64,000 nucleotides of DNA. Source: an uncultured Verrucomicrobiota bacterium. GTDB taxonomy: Bacteria; Verrucomicrobiota; Kiritimatiellia; Kiritimatiellales; Tichowtungiaceae. The notes under the pieces were generated by a model, which saw only the letters and a program-made list of their open reading frames with translations, did not search any database and was not told the DNA's origin. A program made the position numbers and the translations under genes. Of the stretch, positions 19,548-28,480 are shown in pieces. The stretch is from NCBI GenBank assembly GCA_903831085.1, contig CAIKWE010000036.1:1-64000 (forward strand). The letters run 5' to 3'. Within the stretch, counting starts at the first letter, position 1, and every line of letters starts with the position of its first letter.

Positions 19548-20269
19548 GGTTTGTTTTATACAATATCCGGTACGGGACGGGAGGGAGAAAGCTTCTCTCC
19601 CCGCTCAACGGTTATCTTCGCCATACCGGCAAAAATTTTGAACGCATCACGCAGTTTCTGCACGATTTAAATCCCGATGTGGCGGGACTGGTCGAGGTGG
19701 ATGCCGGTTCCTACCGTTCAGGAAAGATCAATCAGGCCGAAACGATCGCTGAACGGCTGGGGCACTACCATGTATATCGTTCGAAGTACGGCGAAAATTC
19801 ACTGACAAATCATTTCCCGGTGCTCAGTCAGCAGGGCAACGCCTTTGTGGTGCGCGACGACGGGCATAAGGAGACGTTTCATTATTTCGACCACGGCGTG
19901 AAGAAGCTGGTGATTGAGCTCGAAATGGAGAACGTCACCTTTTTCCTGATTCATCTGGCGCTCACTTCACGCCTGCGTCACCGCCAGCTCGGCGACCTGT
20001 ACGATCTGCTCCAGACCGTCAAAAAACCGCACATTGTGGCCGGTGATTTCAACGCGCTCTGGGGCGAGCAGGAGGTGCGACTGTTTCTCGCGGCGACAGG
20101 GCTTAAAAATGCGCATGCGGCCGATTCGCCGACGTTCCCGAGCTGGAAGCCGAAGCGCCACCTTGATTTTATTCTGCACAGCTCCGGCGTTAGCGTGGAG
20201 CGTTGCTGGATGCCGGATGTTCAGTTTTCAGATCACTTGCCGATTGTCTGCGATTTCTCAGTTCACTAG
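19532..20269 (+). CDS. endonuclease/exonuclease/phosphatase family protein
   Basis: MRFVLYNIRYG...GLVEVD...VAGDFNALW...SDHLPIVCDF. Confidence 0.9.
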   Translation: MGETMRFVLYNIRYGTGGRKLLSPLNGYLRHTGKNFERITQFLHDLNPDVAGLVEVDAGSYRSGKINQAETIAERLGHYHVYRSKYGENSLTNHFPVLSQQGNAFVVRDDGHKETFHYFDHGVKKLVIELEMENVTFFLIHLALTSRLRHRQLGDLYDLLQTVKKPHIVAGDFNALWGEQEVRLFLAATGLKNAHAADSPTFPSWKPKRHLDFILHSSGVSVERCWMPDVQFSDHLPIVCDFSVH

Positions 20270-20279
20270 GATACACACC

Positions 20280-21170
20280 ATGCAAAAACCTTTTCAAAAC
20301 GTAGCCGTCCTCAAGGGCGGCTTTTCTGCAGAGCGCGAAGTTTCCCTCGAATCCGGCGCTGCGATCGCCAACGGCCTGCGCAAGGCCGGTTACACGGTGA
20401 TGGAAATCGACGTCACCACGCCGGACTTTACGGTGCCGGACGGGATCGAGGCGGTGTTTATCGCCTTGCACGGCACGTTCGGCGAGGACGGCGGCGCTCA
20501 GACGCGTCTAACGGAGCTGGGCGTTCCGTATGTTGGCGCAGACGCGGAAGCCAGCCGCCGCTCGTTCGACAAGCTGCTCACTGAAATCTGCCTTCGCAAA
20601 GCGGGTGTACCGGTTCCTGAAAGCGAAACGCTGCGGCGCGGCGGTAGGCGCACGCTTCCGCTGCCGGTCGCGGTGAAACCGCCGCGGCAGGGCTCCAGCG
20701 TCGGTTGCTCGCTGGTTTTCAAGGAGTCGGAATGGGCCCCGGCGATGGCAGATGCTTTGAAATACGACGACGAAGTTCTCATTCAGCGGTTCATTCCGGG
20801 GCGCGAGTTCACGGTCGGCATCGTGGACGGTCAGGTTCTGCCGATTGTCGAAATTGTGACGGCGGCCGGCTGGTATGATTATACCGCCAAATACAAAGTG
20901 GACACCACCCGCTACGTCATTCCCGCTGAATTGGACGCCAAAACCGCCGTGCGGATGCAGAAGATCGCCATGGAAACCTTTGTGGCGCTTGGCGTGCGCG
21001 GTTTCGGGCGTGTCGATTTCCGCATGACGCCGGAAGGAGAGCAGTTTGTGCTCGAACTCAACAACATTCCCGGGTTCACCTCGCACAGCCTGCTTCCCAA
21101 GGCCGCCGCCGCCGCCGGAATTGAGTTTTCAGCGCTTTGTGATCGAATCATGAGGACGGCTTCGTTATAA
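20280..21170 (+). CDS. ddl: D-alanine--D-alanine ligase
   Basis: VAVLKGGFSAEREVSLESG; ELNNIPGFTSHSLLPKAAAAAG. Confidence 0.95.
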   Translation: MQKPFQNVAVLKGGFSAEREVSLESGAAIANGLRKAGYTVMEIDVTTPDFTVPDGIEAVFIALHGTFGEDGGAQTRLTELGVPYVGADAEASRRSFDKLLTEICLRKAGVPVPESETLRRGGRRTLPLPVAVKPPRQGSSVGCSLVFKESEWAPAMADALKYDDEVLIQRFIPGREFTVGIVDGQVLPIVEIVTAAGWYDYTAKYKVDTTRYVIPAELDAKTAVRMQKIAMETFVALGVRGFGRVDFRMTPEGEQFVLELNNIPGFTSHSLLPKAAAAAGIEFSALCDRIMRTASL

Positions 21171-21194
21171 CAACCGCCAGCTCAGCGACGGAGA

Positions 21195-22043
21195 ATGGAC
21201 ATGGCGAGAAGACGGAAACCGACGAAAGTTTATTACAGCAAGACCCGGAGCAAGACCGCGAAAAAAATGGTTGTCCGCCGCGGGCTGGTGGTTCTTCTTC
21301 TGACCGCGACCGCGCTGGCGCTGCTGCTCGGGATTTTCCTCGGCCTTAAATATGCTGGTTCGCTTTTTCTTTCCCGTAATCCGAAGTTTGAACTCAAGAA
21401 CATCAACATCACATCCGACGGACGGCTTCCGCCGGAATTTTTCTGCGAACGCGCGGGTCTTAAGGTTGGAGAGAATCTGTTCGCTCTGGATTTTGATATG
21501 CTGCGTAAAAAACTGGAAGAGGTGCCGCTGGTTGAATCGGTTGCCATTGAGCGGAAACTTCCGGATACGCTGAATATTAAGATCATCGAACGCGTTGCGA
21601 TGGCACAGATCCGCTGGAATCCCCGCGCGTTGCCGTTTCTGCTGGACGGCCACGGCGTTATTCTTCCGATGACACGCAGCGGGCAGGCGCTTCCGCTGAT
21701 TGAAGGACTCAAGCTGGAGAAGGTGCGTCCCGGCGACCGGATCGAAAGACCCGGCATCACTCAGTGCCTGGATATTCTTGCCGCCGCCGATCAGCTTGGT
21801 CTCGGCTCACAGGTTGCTTTCGCCAGCTTCGATATCCGCTATCCCGATTTTGTGACCGCTATCGTCAACGGAGAGATCACGGTTCGTTTTCCGCTGCATT
21901 CAGGGCGCGAAAAACTGATCCGGCTGGTCAGCGTTTTGCAGATCGCAAAGGAACAGGGCCGCCGGCTGAAAACCGTTGATTTAACGCCCGACGGACGTAA
22001 TGTGCCGGCAACCGACTACCCCGCAGGAACTACTTCTTTATGA
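21195..22043 (+). CDS. ftsQ: cell division protein FtsQ/DivIB
   Basis: single TM, POTRA-like region, position between ddl and ftsA. Confidence 0.85.
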   Translation: MDMARRRKPTKVYYSKTRSKTAKKMVVRRGLVVLLLTATALALLLGIFLGLKYAGSLFLSRNPKFELKNINITSDGRLPPEFFCERAGLKVGENLFALDFDMLRKKLEEVPLVESVAIERKLPDTLNIKIIERVAMAQIRWNPRALPFLLDGHGVILPMTRSGQALPLIEGLKLEKVRPGDRIERPGITQCLDILAAADQLGLGSQVAFASFDIRYPDFVTAIVNGEITVRFPLHSGREKLIRLVSVLQIAKEQGRRLKTVDLTPDGRNVPATDYPAGTTSL

Positions 22044-23272
22044 CAGCACCTTTTATCACCGCTCTTGAAATCGGCACATCAACCATCAAGGTCCTAATGG
22101 CTGAAGTCCGCGAGGACGGCGGCCTGATGGTGGCCGGGCTCGGCGAATGCGAGTCGCGGGGTGTGCGCAAAGGTGAAATCGTTGAATTCGAAATGGCGCT
22201 CGACGCGGTGCGCCGCGCCATGGAAGCGGCCGAGGCCGCCGCGCACAAATCGATCGGCGAAAGCGTCTATCTCGTCGCTTCCGGCGGGCGGGCTGAAAGC
22301 CTGCTGCATATCGGCGGAATTCCGGTGCTCAACGAATACGAAGAGCCCGGCGGCGAAATCACCCGCGAAGATATTGATCAGGCGCTTGAAGTGGCGCGCA
22401 AAATTCCACTGCCCGATGACCGTATCCGCCTGCACACCCTGCAGCAGAACTTTGAAGTCGACGGCCGCGGGGGCATTGTCAATCCGGAGCGGATGCTGGC
22501 TGAAGAGCTGCGGGTCGGGATGCTGCTCATCCATGGCCAGCGCGCCGTGGTCGAAAATCTGAAAAAGCTGACCGAAAACGTACCTGTGGTCTGCACCGAC
22601 GCCGCGTTCGGCGGTTTCTGCTCCGCGCTGGCGGTTCTCACTCCGGAACAGAAACGCGCCGGGGTCGTGGTCATTGATCTCGGCGGCGGCACAACGGACT
22701 TCATTGTTTACAATGCCGGACTCGTTAAGTTGGCCGGCTCCATTGCCGTCGGCGGCGACCATATCACCGCCGATATTTGCAGCGGATTGAACCTCAACCG
22801 CCGGCAGGCCGAAGCGCTTAAAAAAGAATCGGGCAGTGCGCTCATCAACCGGCTTCAGAGCGATCAGAACATCTCGATTCCTGCCGAAGGCGGTTTCAGC
22901 GGACGGGTTGTGCGCGCCGCGGCGCTGCACACCATTATCAACAGCCGCATGGAAGAGATTTTTAAACTGATCGCCGAAAAGATTGAAGACGACGCGCTGT
23001 CCGGAATGCTTACCGCTGGCGTTATTTTGACCGGCGGCGGCTCGGCTATGGAGGGCATCACCGATCTGGCGCAACAGGTTTTCAACGCGCCCTGTCAGGT
23101 TGGACGCGTTCACGACTGTGTCGGACTTTCCACGAAGCAGGAAGGCGCGCGCTTCGCCGCCGCCATCGGCTGTGTGCGCTATGCCGCCAGTCAGATCAAA
23201 CCGGAGGCACCGATTCGCGCCGCGTGGCGGACATGGCTTTCTAAACTTTGGGGAGGCGGAAGCCATGAGTGA
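22040..23272 (+). CDS. ftsA: cell division protein FtsA
   Basis: ALEIGTSTIKVLMAEV; VVIDLGGGTTDFIVY; GVILTGGGSAMEG. Confidence 0.95.
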   Translation: MTAPFITALEIGTSTIKVLMAEVREDGGLMVAGLGECESRGVRKGEIVEFEMALDAVRRAMEAAEAAAHKSIGESVYLVASGGRAESLLHIGGIPVLNEYEEPGGEITREDIDQALEVARKIPLPDDRIRLHTLQQNFEVDGRGGIVNPERMLAEELRVGMLLIHGQRAVVENLKKLTENVPVVCTDAAFGGFCSALAVLTPEQKRAGVVVIDLGGGTTDFIVYNAGLVKLAGSIAVGGDHITADICSGLNLNRRQAEALKKESGSALINRLQSDQNISIPAEGGFSGRVVRAAALHTIINSRMEEIFKLIAEKIEDDALSGMLTAGVILTGGGSAMEGITDLAQQVFNAPCQVGRVHDCVGLSTKQEGARFAAAIGCVRYAASQIKPEAPIRAAWRTWLSKLWGGGSHE

Positions 23273-24377
23273 GTTACAGAAAAAGATTTTAGTGTTCGGA
23301 CTGGGCGGAGCGGGATGCAACACCTTGGCGCGAATTGCGCCGCGCGCTCCCGAAGGAATGGAATTCGCCGTGATGGATTGCGACTTCCAAACCTTGGAAG
23401 CCTGTAACATTGAAAACCGTCTCGCTGTCGGCAAGGCGCTGACCGACGGCCTGAGCACCGGTGGCGACATCGAAGTCGGCCGTCGCTGTGCGGAGAACTC
23501 CGCCAGCCAGCTTGAAACTCTGTTGAGCGGCGTGGATCTGCTCATGGTTGTCACCGGACTCGGCGGAGGCTTCGGCACCGGCTCTGCGCCCGTTGTCGCC
23601 CGCATGGCCCGCCATCTCGGTTTGACGACGCTGTTTTTCACCGTCCTGCCGTTTCCATTCGAAGGATTGGTGGCGCAGGGTAAGGCGCATAGCGCGGTTC
23701 GCAAGCTGCGCACCTATGCCGACGCCATTGTCCAAATGCCTAACGCGCTGATTCAGCCAGAAGGCGATGTGCTGCTCGAAGACAGCCTGGAACGCAGCAG
23801 CCGCACGCTGGCGGCGGGCGTCATCGGCCTCTGGCGCATGCTGGCCTACACCGGTGTCTGCAATCTCGATTTCTCCTCGCTGCACACCATGCTCAGCTAC
23901 TGCGACGCCTTTTGCCGCTTTGCCTGTGCCACGGCGACCGGCGAAGGCCGTGCCGATGCGCTGATTGATTCACTGCGCACCCATCCGTTAGTTGCAGACA
24001 GCGAGATCTTCGAAAAAGCGCCCGGCATGATTATCGGCATTACCGGCGGCAGTGATCTGAAGCTTTCCGAAGTTCAGCAGATTGCCGAAGCCCTTGCGCC
24101 GAAAGGCGAAGAATGCTGGGTCAAAATAGGCCTTGCGACCGATCCTGCCTTTGCGGGACGGATTTCCGCCATTGTGCTGGCGGCCGAAGCGTGGAAAGAA
24201 CCATTGGTCGATGACGGACGCGGCGGACTCAAGCCGCTGGCTGGCGACGGAAAACAGGGCGAGCTTCCCGGCCTTAAACGTTCACGCACCTTCGGCGGTG
24301 CGGAGCGCACCATCTGGAACGGCGAAGACCTCGACGTACCCACCTATATCCGCCGCAAAATCAAACTCCCGCGCTGA
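23265..24377 (+). CDS. ftsZ: divergent cell division protein FtsZ
   Basis: GLGGAGCNTLARI; GLGGGFGTGSAPVVA (T4 variant); NLDFSSLHTM (T7 variant); C-terminal peptide DLDVPTYIRRK. Confidence 0.9.
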   Translation: MSELQKKILVFGLGGAGCNTLARIAPRAPEGMEFAVMDCDFQTLEACNIENRLAVGKALTDGLSTGGDIEVGRRCAENSASQLETLLSGVDLLMVVTGLGGGFGTGSAPVVARMARHLGLTTLFFTVLPFPFEGLVAQGKAHSAVRKLRTYADAIVQMPNALIQPEGDVLLEDSLERSSRTLAAGVIGLWRMLAYTGVCNLDFSSLHTMLSYCDAFCRFACATATGEGRADALIDSLRTHPLVADSEIFEKAPGMIIGITGGSDLKLSEVQQIAEALAPKGEECWVKIGLATDPAFAGRISAIVLAAEAWKEPLVDDGRGGLKPLAGDGKQGELPGLKRSRTFGGAERTIWNGEDLDVPTYIRRKIKLPR

Positions 24378-24539
24378 GTCTTGCCGCCCCCTGCGGGCTT
24401 TCACGATGACTGCGTCATGGCGCTGGCGCTCGCCAATCATCGCCGATGGGAAACCGAATCCTGCGGCCCGATGCTGCCCCTTGCGCCCAAAGGCCGCTTC
24501 GCTCCTTTTGCAAAACGGGTTCGCTCGATGTCTGGTTAA
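24378..24539 (+). pseudogene. C-terminal remnant of a phage terminase large subunit
   Basis: in-frame GFHDDCVMALALANHRRW tail directly after ftsZ stop. Confidence 0.5.
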
Positions 24540-24630
24540 AAAAATCTCGGTTGCAAAGGATTTCGCGCAAGCATACTCTTTTAAAAATCACTAATGGATA
24601 ATACTATTTTCGCAAAAATAAGGAATAAAC

Positions 24631-25062
24631 ATGAGTTGGTTTCAAAAAAAGAAAACTGTACCTCCAGCACCTAATCTTCTTGTGTTCAAGAATTCGGTCT
24701 GCGCATTTGAGTACGCATGTTTAAATTTTGACACATCCCTTGAAAATGAAAATCTGGTGTTAGGCTACGTACTCGAAATGACAAATAATAACGGTGCTTT
24801 GGTCAAATTATCGAACCCCGATGACTTGACCATACCCTCTGGAAGTATTCAGGAAATAGGATACAACATAAATATCAGTCCCAACGCCCCATCTCTAAAT
24901 CACGTTCCGCAGTTATCAAAAGGTGATTTGGTAATGTGCAAAGCACCTGCCGAAATGGCAGTCATGGGGAAGAATAGAGCATGGGATGTTATTATTATTG
25001 ATAAGATGAAACCCGTTTTCGATATGACCGTTGATGGATGGGTAATAGATCGGGAAGGATAA
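24631..25062 (+). CDS. hypothetical protein (orphan, prophage-scar cargo)
   Basis: ORF; AT-richer than surroundings; no recognised family. Confidence 0.5.
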   Translation: MSWFQKKKTVPPAPNLLVFKNSVCAFEYACLNFDTSLENENLVLGYVLEMTNNNGALVKLSNPDDLTIPSGSIQEIGYNINISPNAPSLNHVPQLSKGDLVMCKAPAEMAVMGKNRAWDVIIIDKMKPVFDMTVDGWVIDREG

Positions 25063-25073
25063 GCGAGCCAGTG

Positions 25074-25406
25074 ATGAAAACTTATCTATTCAGTAGACTT
25101 AGTTGCGAGAGTGAAGCAAAACACCCGTGGTGTGGAAATGATGAAAAAGGGAACACCCACCACGGAGTGATCCCACTCGCCGAAGATCCAGCAACAATCA
25201 AGCTCAGCTGGAAACTGCATTCAGATGCAACACCGCAATACGTTGGAACGTATGAACTACATCTCAGAGATTTGCTGAACTGTGGAGTGATACGAAAAGA
25301 AAAATCAGACAGTGTTAGAGTTAAGTTTATTAATGTTAATGGGTTAATTCTTTTATCTACGGGACACGACAAACCATATTTGCTGATGGGAACAACACAA
25401 AAATAG
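25074..25406 (+). CDS. hypothetical protein
   Basis: ORF within 25038..25406; no recognised family. Confidence 0.45.
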   Translation: MKTYLFSRLSCESEAKHPWCGNDEKGNTHHGVIPLAEDPATIKLSWKLHSDATPQYVGTYELHLRDLLNCGVIRKEKSDSVRVKFINVNGLILLSTGHDKPYLLMGTTQK

Positions 25407-25491
25407 CGAACAATCGGCTTCACCCTATCGCGGATTTCGGGCTCTCAGAGTGATGCGTTCGTTGTGCGTAGATGAATTATAAGGAACGACA

Positions 25492-25674
25492 ATGAAAAAC
25501 ATAGGCTGGCTCATTTATTGGGTCGGAAATGTGGTCACCTTTGCTAAACTCACGTTTTTCGATGATTACAGCTACACATGCTGGAATTGGCTGATTGTTG
25601 TTCCGATTAACGAGATTTTAGCCGCAATGTGGCCTGTTTACTGGGTAATTCTTCGACCTCTCTTGGGGCACTAA
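25492..25674 (+). CDS. small hypothetical membrane protein
   Basis: ORF preceded by AAGGA; hydrophobic. Confidence 0.4.
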   Translation: MKNIGWLIYWVGNVVTFAKLTFFDDYSYTCWNWLIVVPINEILAAMWPVYWVILRPLLGH

Positions 25675-25713
25675 TTTGATTGATGCAAGAAGGCGGCGAA
25701 CAAAAGGAATAAA

Positions 25714-26145
25714 ATGAAACGAGCACTTAGATTTTTGATTTCAGCGTTAATCATCATGCCGTGGTTGGCCTCCGCAGCAGACTTTCCCGTCGGAACCTTC
25801 AAAGGAACTGGCTTCACCGTTGAGAAGGGTTCATTCCGAATGACTGAAAAGGATTTGTACAAACACGAAGCATCAGTAACGATTAAATTTCAGGGCGACA
25901 ATAAATACTCGTTCTTCATTCACATAAAACTCCAGAAATCACTCAGTAGCCCAGTCAAAGAAGACGTACGAAATGATGAATTTATAGTTCAGTGGGAATC
26001 TGAACATTCAGGCAAATTAATCAATACGGACTCGAAATATTCAGGAGACAAAAGCACATTTGACATTTCGGATGGCAACTTAACTATTAAAAGTTGGGTT
26101 AGTCGGGGCCAGTCTTGGGAAACCCATGTATATGCTCTAAAATGA
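25714..26145 (+). CDS. hypothetical secreted protein
   Basis: signal peptide MKRALRFLISALIIMPWLASAA. Confidence 0.5.
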   Translation: MKRALRFLISALIIMPWLASAADFPVGTFKGTGFTVEKGSFRMTEKDLYKHEASVTIKFQGDNKYSFFIHIKLQKSLSSPVKEDVRNDEFIVQWESEHSGKLINTDSKYSGDKSTFDISDGNLTIKSWVSRGQSWETHVYALK

Positions 26146-26201
26146 TCTGGGAGTAGTCCGCCTCCATTTGATTTTCCCCCTTAGTGCAGGGAGAAGATCA
26201 T

Positions 26202-26429
26202 ATGCGCTACATTTGCTCATTCAAAGACCACGGCTACCGCGACTCAACCAATCCGCTGCGCGGCCTTAATATGTCGCGCCTTGTCGGCCTGCAGGAATCC
26301 GGCGAACGCGGCGACTACGCCGACCTTCAGTGGTTCTACTACTACATGGAACGCTCCGACGCCATGATCCATTCCGCAATCCAGCGCCGCCGCGCCGCAC
26401 AGCTTTTTTCCAAACCTTGGGAAAACTGA
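26202..26429 (+). pseudogene. N-terminal fragment of a Mu-like phage portal protein (DUF935/gp29-like)
   Basis: FYYYMERSDAMIHSAIQRRRAA resembles the N-terminal region of Mu-like portal proteins; truncated at 75 aa. Confidence 0.5.
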
Positions 26430-26454
26430 TTCAAGAAGTTCCAATCATTGGAAA
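26405..26454. repeat. two TTCC/GGAA palindromes at the end of the portal fragment
   Basis: TTTTTTCCAAACCTTGGGAAAA (N8) and TTCCAATCATTGGAAA (N7). Confidence 0.8.
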
Positions 26455-27846
26455 TCAGACTTTTTCCACAACGATGCGGCTGCCGGAGGTTTCGATCACA
26501 CGGACGGCGGAGCCTTTTTCAATGAACTCGCCGCGGGTGATGACGTTGACACGGTCGTCGCCGAACAGCGCGCGGCCCGCCGGACGCAGGTTCATTTCTG
26601 TAACGCCTTCTTTTCCGAGCAGTTCGCTTTGATCGTGCGCCGCCGTGAACCCTTCGGCGCGGGTTGTCTGCTGTCCGAGCACCATCGGACGAAGAACCCG
26701 TGATTTCGGCAGATATTTTCCGGCGAAAAATCCCAGCATGACCGTGCCGACCATACCTAGCGCAAGGCTGCTGAGTGCGTTCTGCAACGTGCTGTCACCG
26801 AAGGCGGGCCAGAAGTGCCCTGGAGTTTTCCAGGTCATCGCGCTGAAGAGCGAAAAGAGCATCAAGGCGATACCGCCGACACCGAGCACGCCGAAGCCGG
26901 GCGTGACGAACACCTCGATGAAGAGCAGGGTGAAGCCGATGATGAAGAGGACGATATCTTCCATGCCGGCCAGCCCGGCAATATGGTGTCCAAAGAAAAA
27001 CAGCACCAGCGCCGCTGTGCCGAGAATACCCGGAAGACCAAAGCCCGGCGTTTTGATTTCAATGTAGATTCCGCCGAGTCCGATCATCAGGAGAATCGGC
27101 GCAAACGCGGCGATGAAGCGCGCGATCCGTTCAGCGGATGTGACTTCGAGTGTTTTGATTTCCGCATCCGGCAGTCCGGCCTTTTCCAGCATCGCCGCGA
27201 CGTCTCTGACAGTACCTTCGGAAAGAATTCCCTCCGCTTCGCTGGCGGTCAGGGTGAGCAGTTCGCCCGCTTTGCTCAGCACATTTGTTCCTGCCGTATA
27301 GCCCAGTTCGCGCCGCACCATGGCTTCGCCAAGCCGTGGATCGTGTCCGCCCTGTTCGGCGGCGGCGCGCACCAGCGCGGCGACGGAGGAAGTCATTTTT
27401 TCTTCGATGGCGTCCGGCAGCTTTTCAACCCCGCCGAACGGAGTCATCACCAGCGGCGTGGCCGCGCCGATCACGCTACCGGGAGCCATGTAAATGTGTT
27501 TTGTGGCCAGCGCGATGATCGCGCCCGCCGAGTAGGCGTCTTTTTCAACAAAGGTGTAAACCGGCACATCAATCTGCCCGATCAGGCTGATGATTTCGCG
27601 CGCCTCTTTCACGCCGCCGCCGGGCGTATCCATGACGAAGACGACGGCGTCGGCCTTTTCCTTTTTGGCTTCTGTGACGCCGCGCCGGACGACGTAGAGC
27701 AGGGCGGGCTCAATCTGATCCTTGATCGGAATCTGGTAAACGAGCGGGGTTTTCCGAGGTTCGGAAGTATTGTCTGCGGTTTTCCCGATAAGAGGAAAAA
27801 TTACGAAGGCGAGCAGGATGACAACCAGTGAACGATATGCTTTCAT
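26455..27846 (-). CDS. NfeD family membrane-bound ClpP-class protease
   Basis: VFVMDTPGGGVKEAREI; DAYSAGAIIALA; C-terminal OB-like domain. Confidence 0.9.
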   Translation of the reverse strand: MKAYRSLVVILLAFVIFPLIGKTADNTSEPRKTPLVYQIPIKDQIEPALLYVVRRGVTEAKKEKADAVVFVMDTPGGGVKEAREIISLIGQIDVPVYTFVEKDAYSAGAIIALATKHIYMAPGSVIGAATPLVMTPFGGVEKLPDAIEEKMTSSVAALVRAAAEQGGHDPRLGEAMVRRELGYTAGTNVLSKAGELLTLTASEAEGILSEGTVRDVAAMLEKAGLPDAEIKTLEVTSAERIARFIAAFAPILLMIGLGGIYIEIKTPGFGLPGILGTAALVLFFFGHHIAGLAGMEDIVLFIIGFTLLFIEVFVTPGFGVLGVGGIALMLFSLFSAMTWKTPGHFWPAFGDSTLQNALSSLALGMVGTVMLGFFAGKYLPKSRVLRPMVLGQQTTRAEGFTAAHDQSELLGKEGVTEMNLRPAGRALFGDDRVNVITRGEFIEKGSAVRVIETSGSRIVVEKV

Positions 27847-27954
27847 AGCACGGATTCTATTTTGCCGGCGTGTTGAAGAAAAGAACAAAGCCATGCGGTA
27901 CGTGCGTTTCGTAAACCGGAATTCATGAAGCGGTTTTTTGAAAAGGAGAAACAA

Positions 27955-28392
27955 ATGGAAAACTGGTATCTCTACATTCTCGCCGGGCTGGCTGCCGGCG
28001 TTATGAGTTCTCTGTTCGGCGTCGGCGGCGGCATTTTGATCGTTCCGATTCTGACAATTGCCTTCGCCTTTGGACAGAAAAGCGCGCAAGGCATGTCGCT
28101 TTTTATCATGCTGCCGATCGCGCTGGCTGGCGCGCTTCGCTATAAACTCAATCCCGATATTCCGATCAATCTGCCGGTTTGCTTCATGATGGCGCTTGGA
28201 GGCATGGCCGGAGCGATAATTGGAACACAGCTGGTTTTTAGTATTCCGCAGATCCTTCTTAGACGGATGTTTGCTGTTTTTGTTATCATCACCGGCATTC
28301 ACATGTTCGTAAAGTCCTATGCCAAACCGGCCGCAAAGGAGCCGCCGCAACAGCAGGTAGAAAATTCATTTACAAAAGGCAACAAAGGTTAA
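27955..28392 (+). CDS. sulfite exporter TauE/SafE (TSUP) family protein
   Basis: GLAAGVMSSLFGVGGGILIVPIL. Confidence 0.9.
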   Translation: MENWYLYILAGLAAGVMSSLFGVGGGILIVPILTIAFAFGQKSAQGMSLFIMLPIALAGALRYKLNPDIPINLPVCFMMALGGMAGAIIGTQLVFSIPQILLRRMFAVFVIITGIHMFVKSYAKPAAKEPPQQQVENSFTKGNKG

Positions 28393-28480
28393 CGAAAGGC
28401 TCTGTTCTTCGGATTCTCCCTTTGTTCCCCTTTGTTTCCTTCTGTAGAAACTCTCCGTAAACGTGCTTAATCCTCAGTGT

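Noticed and set aside
22094-23713. 539-aa minus-strand ORF opposite ftsA/ftsZ
   Set aside because: Long shadow ORF in GC-rich coding DNA; sense strand encodes clear FtsA and FtsZ.
25407-25491. Possible integron attC site (GCGAACAA...TTCGTTGTGC) between cargo ORFs
   Set aside because: Core sites do not match RYYYAAC/GTTRRRY on both sides and other ORF gaps lack similar sites.
27847-28350. N-terminal extension of the nfeD ORF
   Set aside because: Overlaps the opposite-strand TSUP gene and lacks coding character; signal-peptide start at 27846 fits better.
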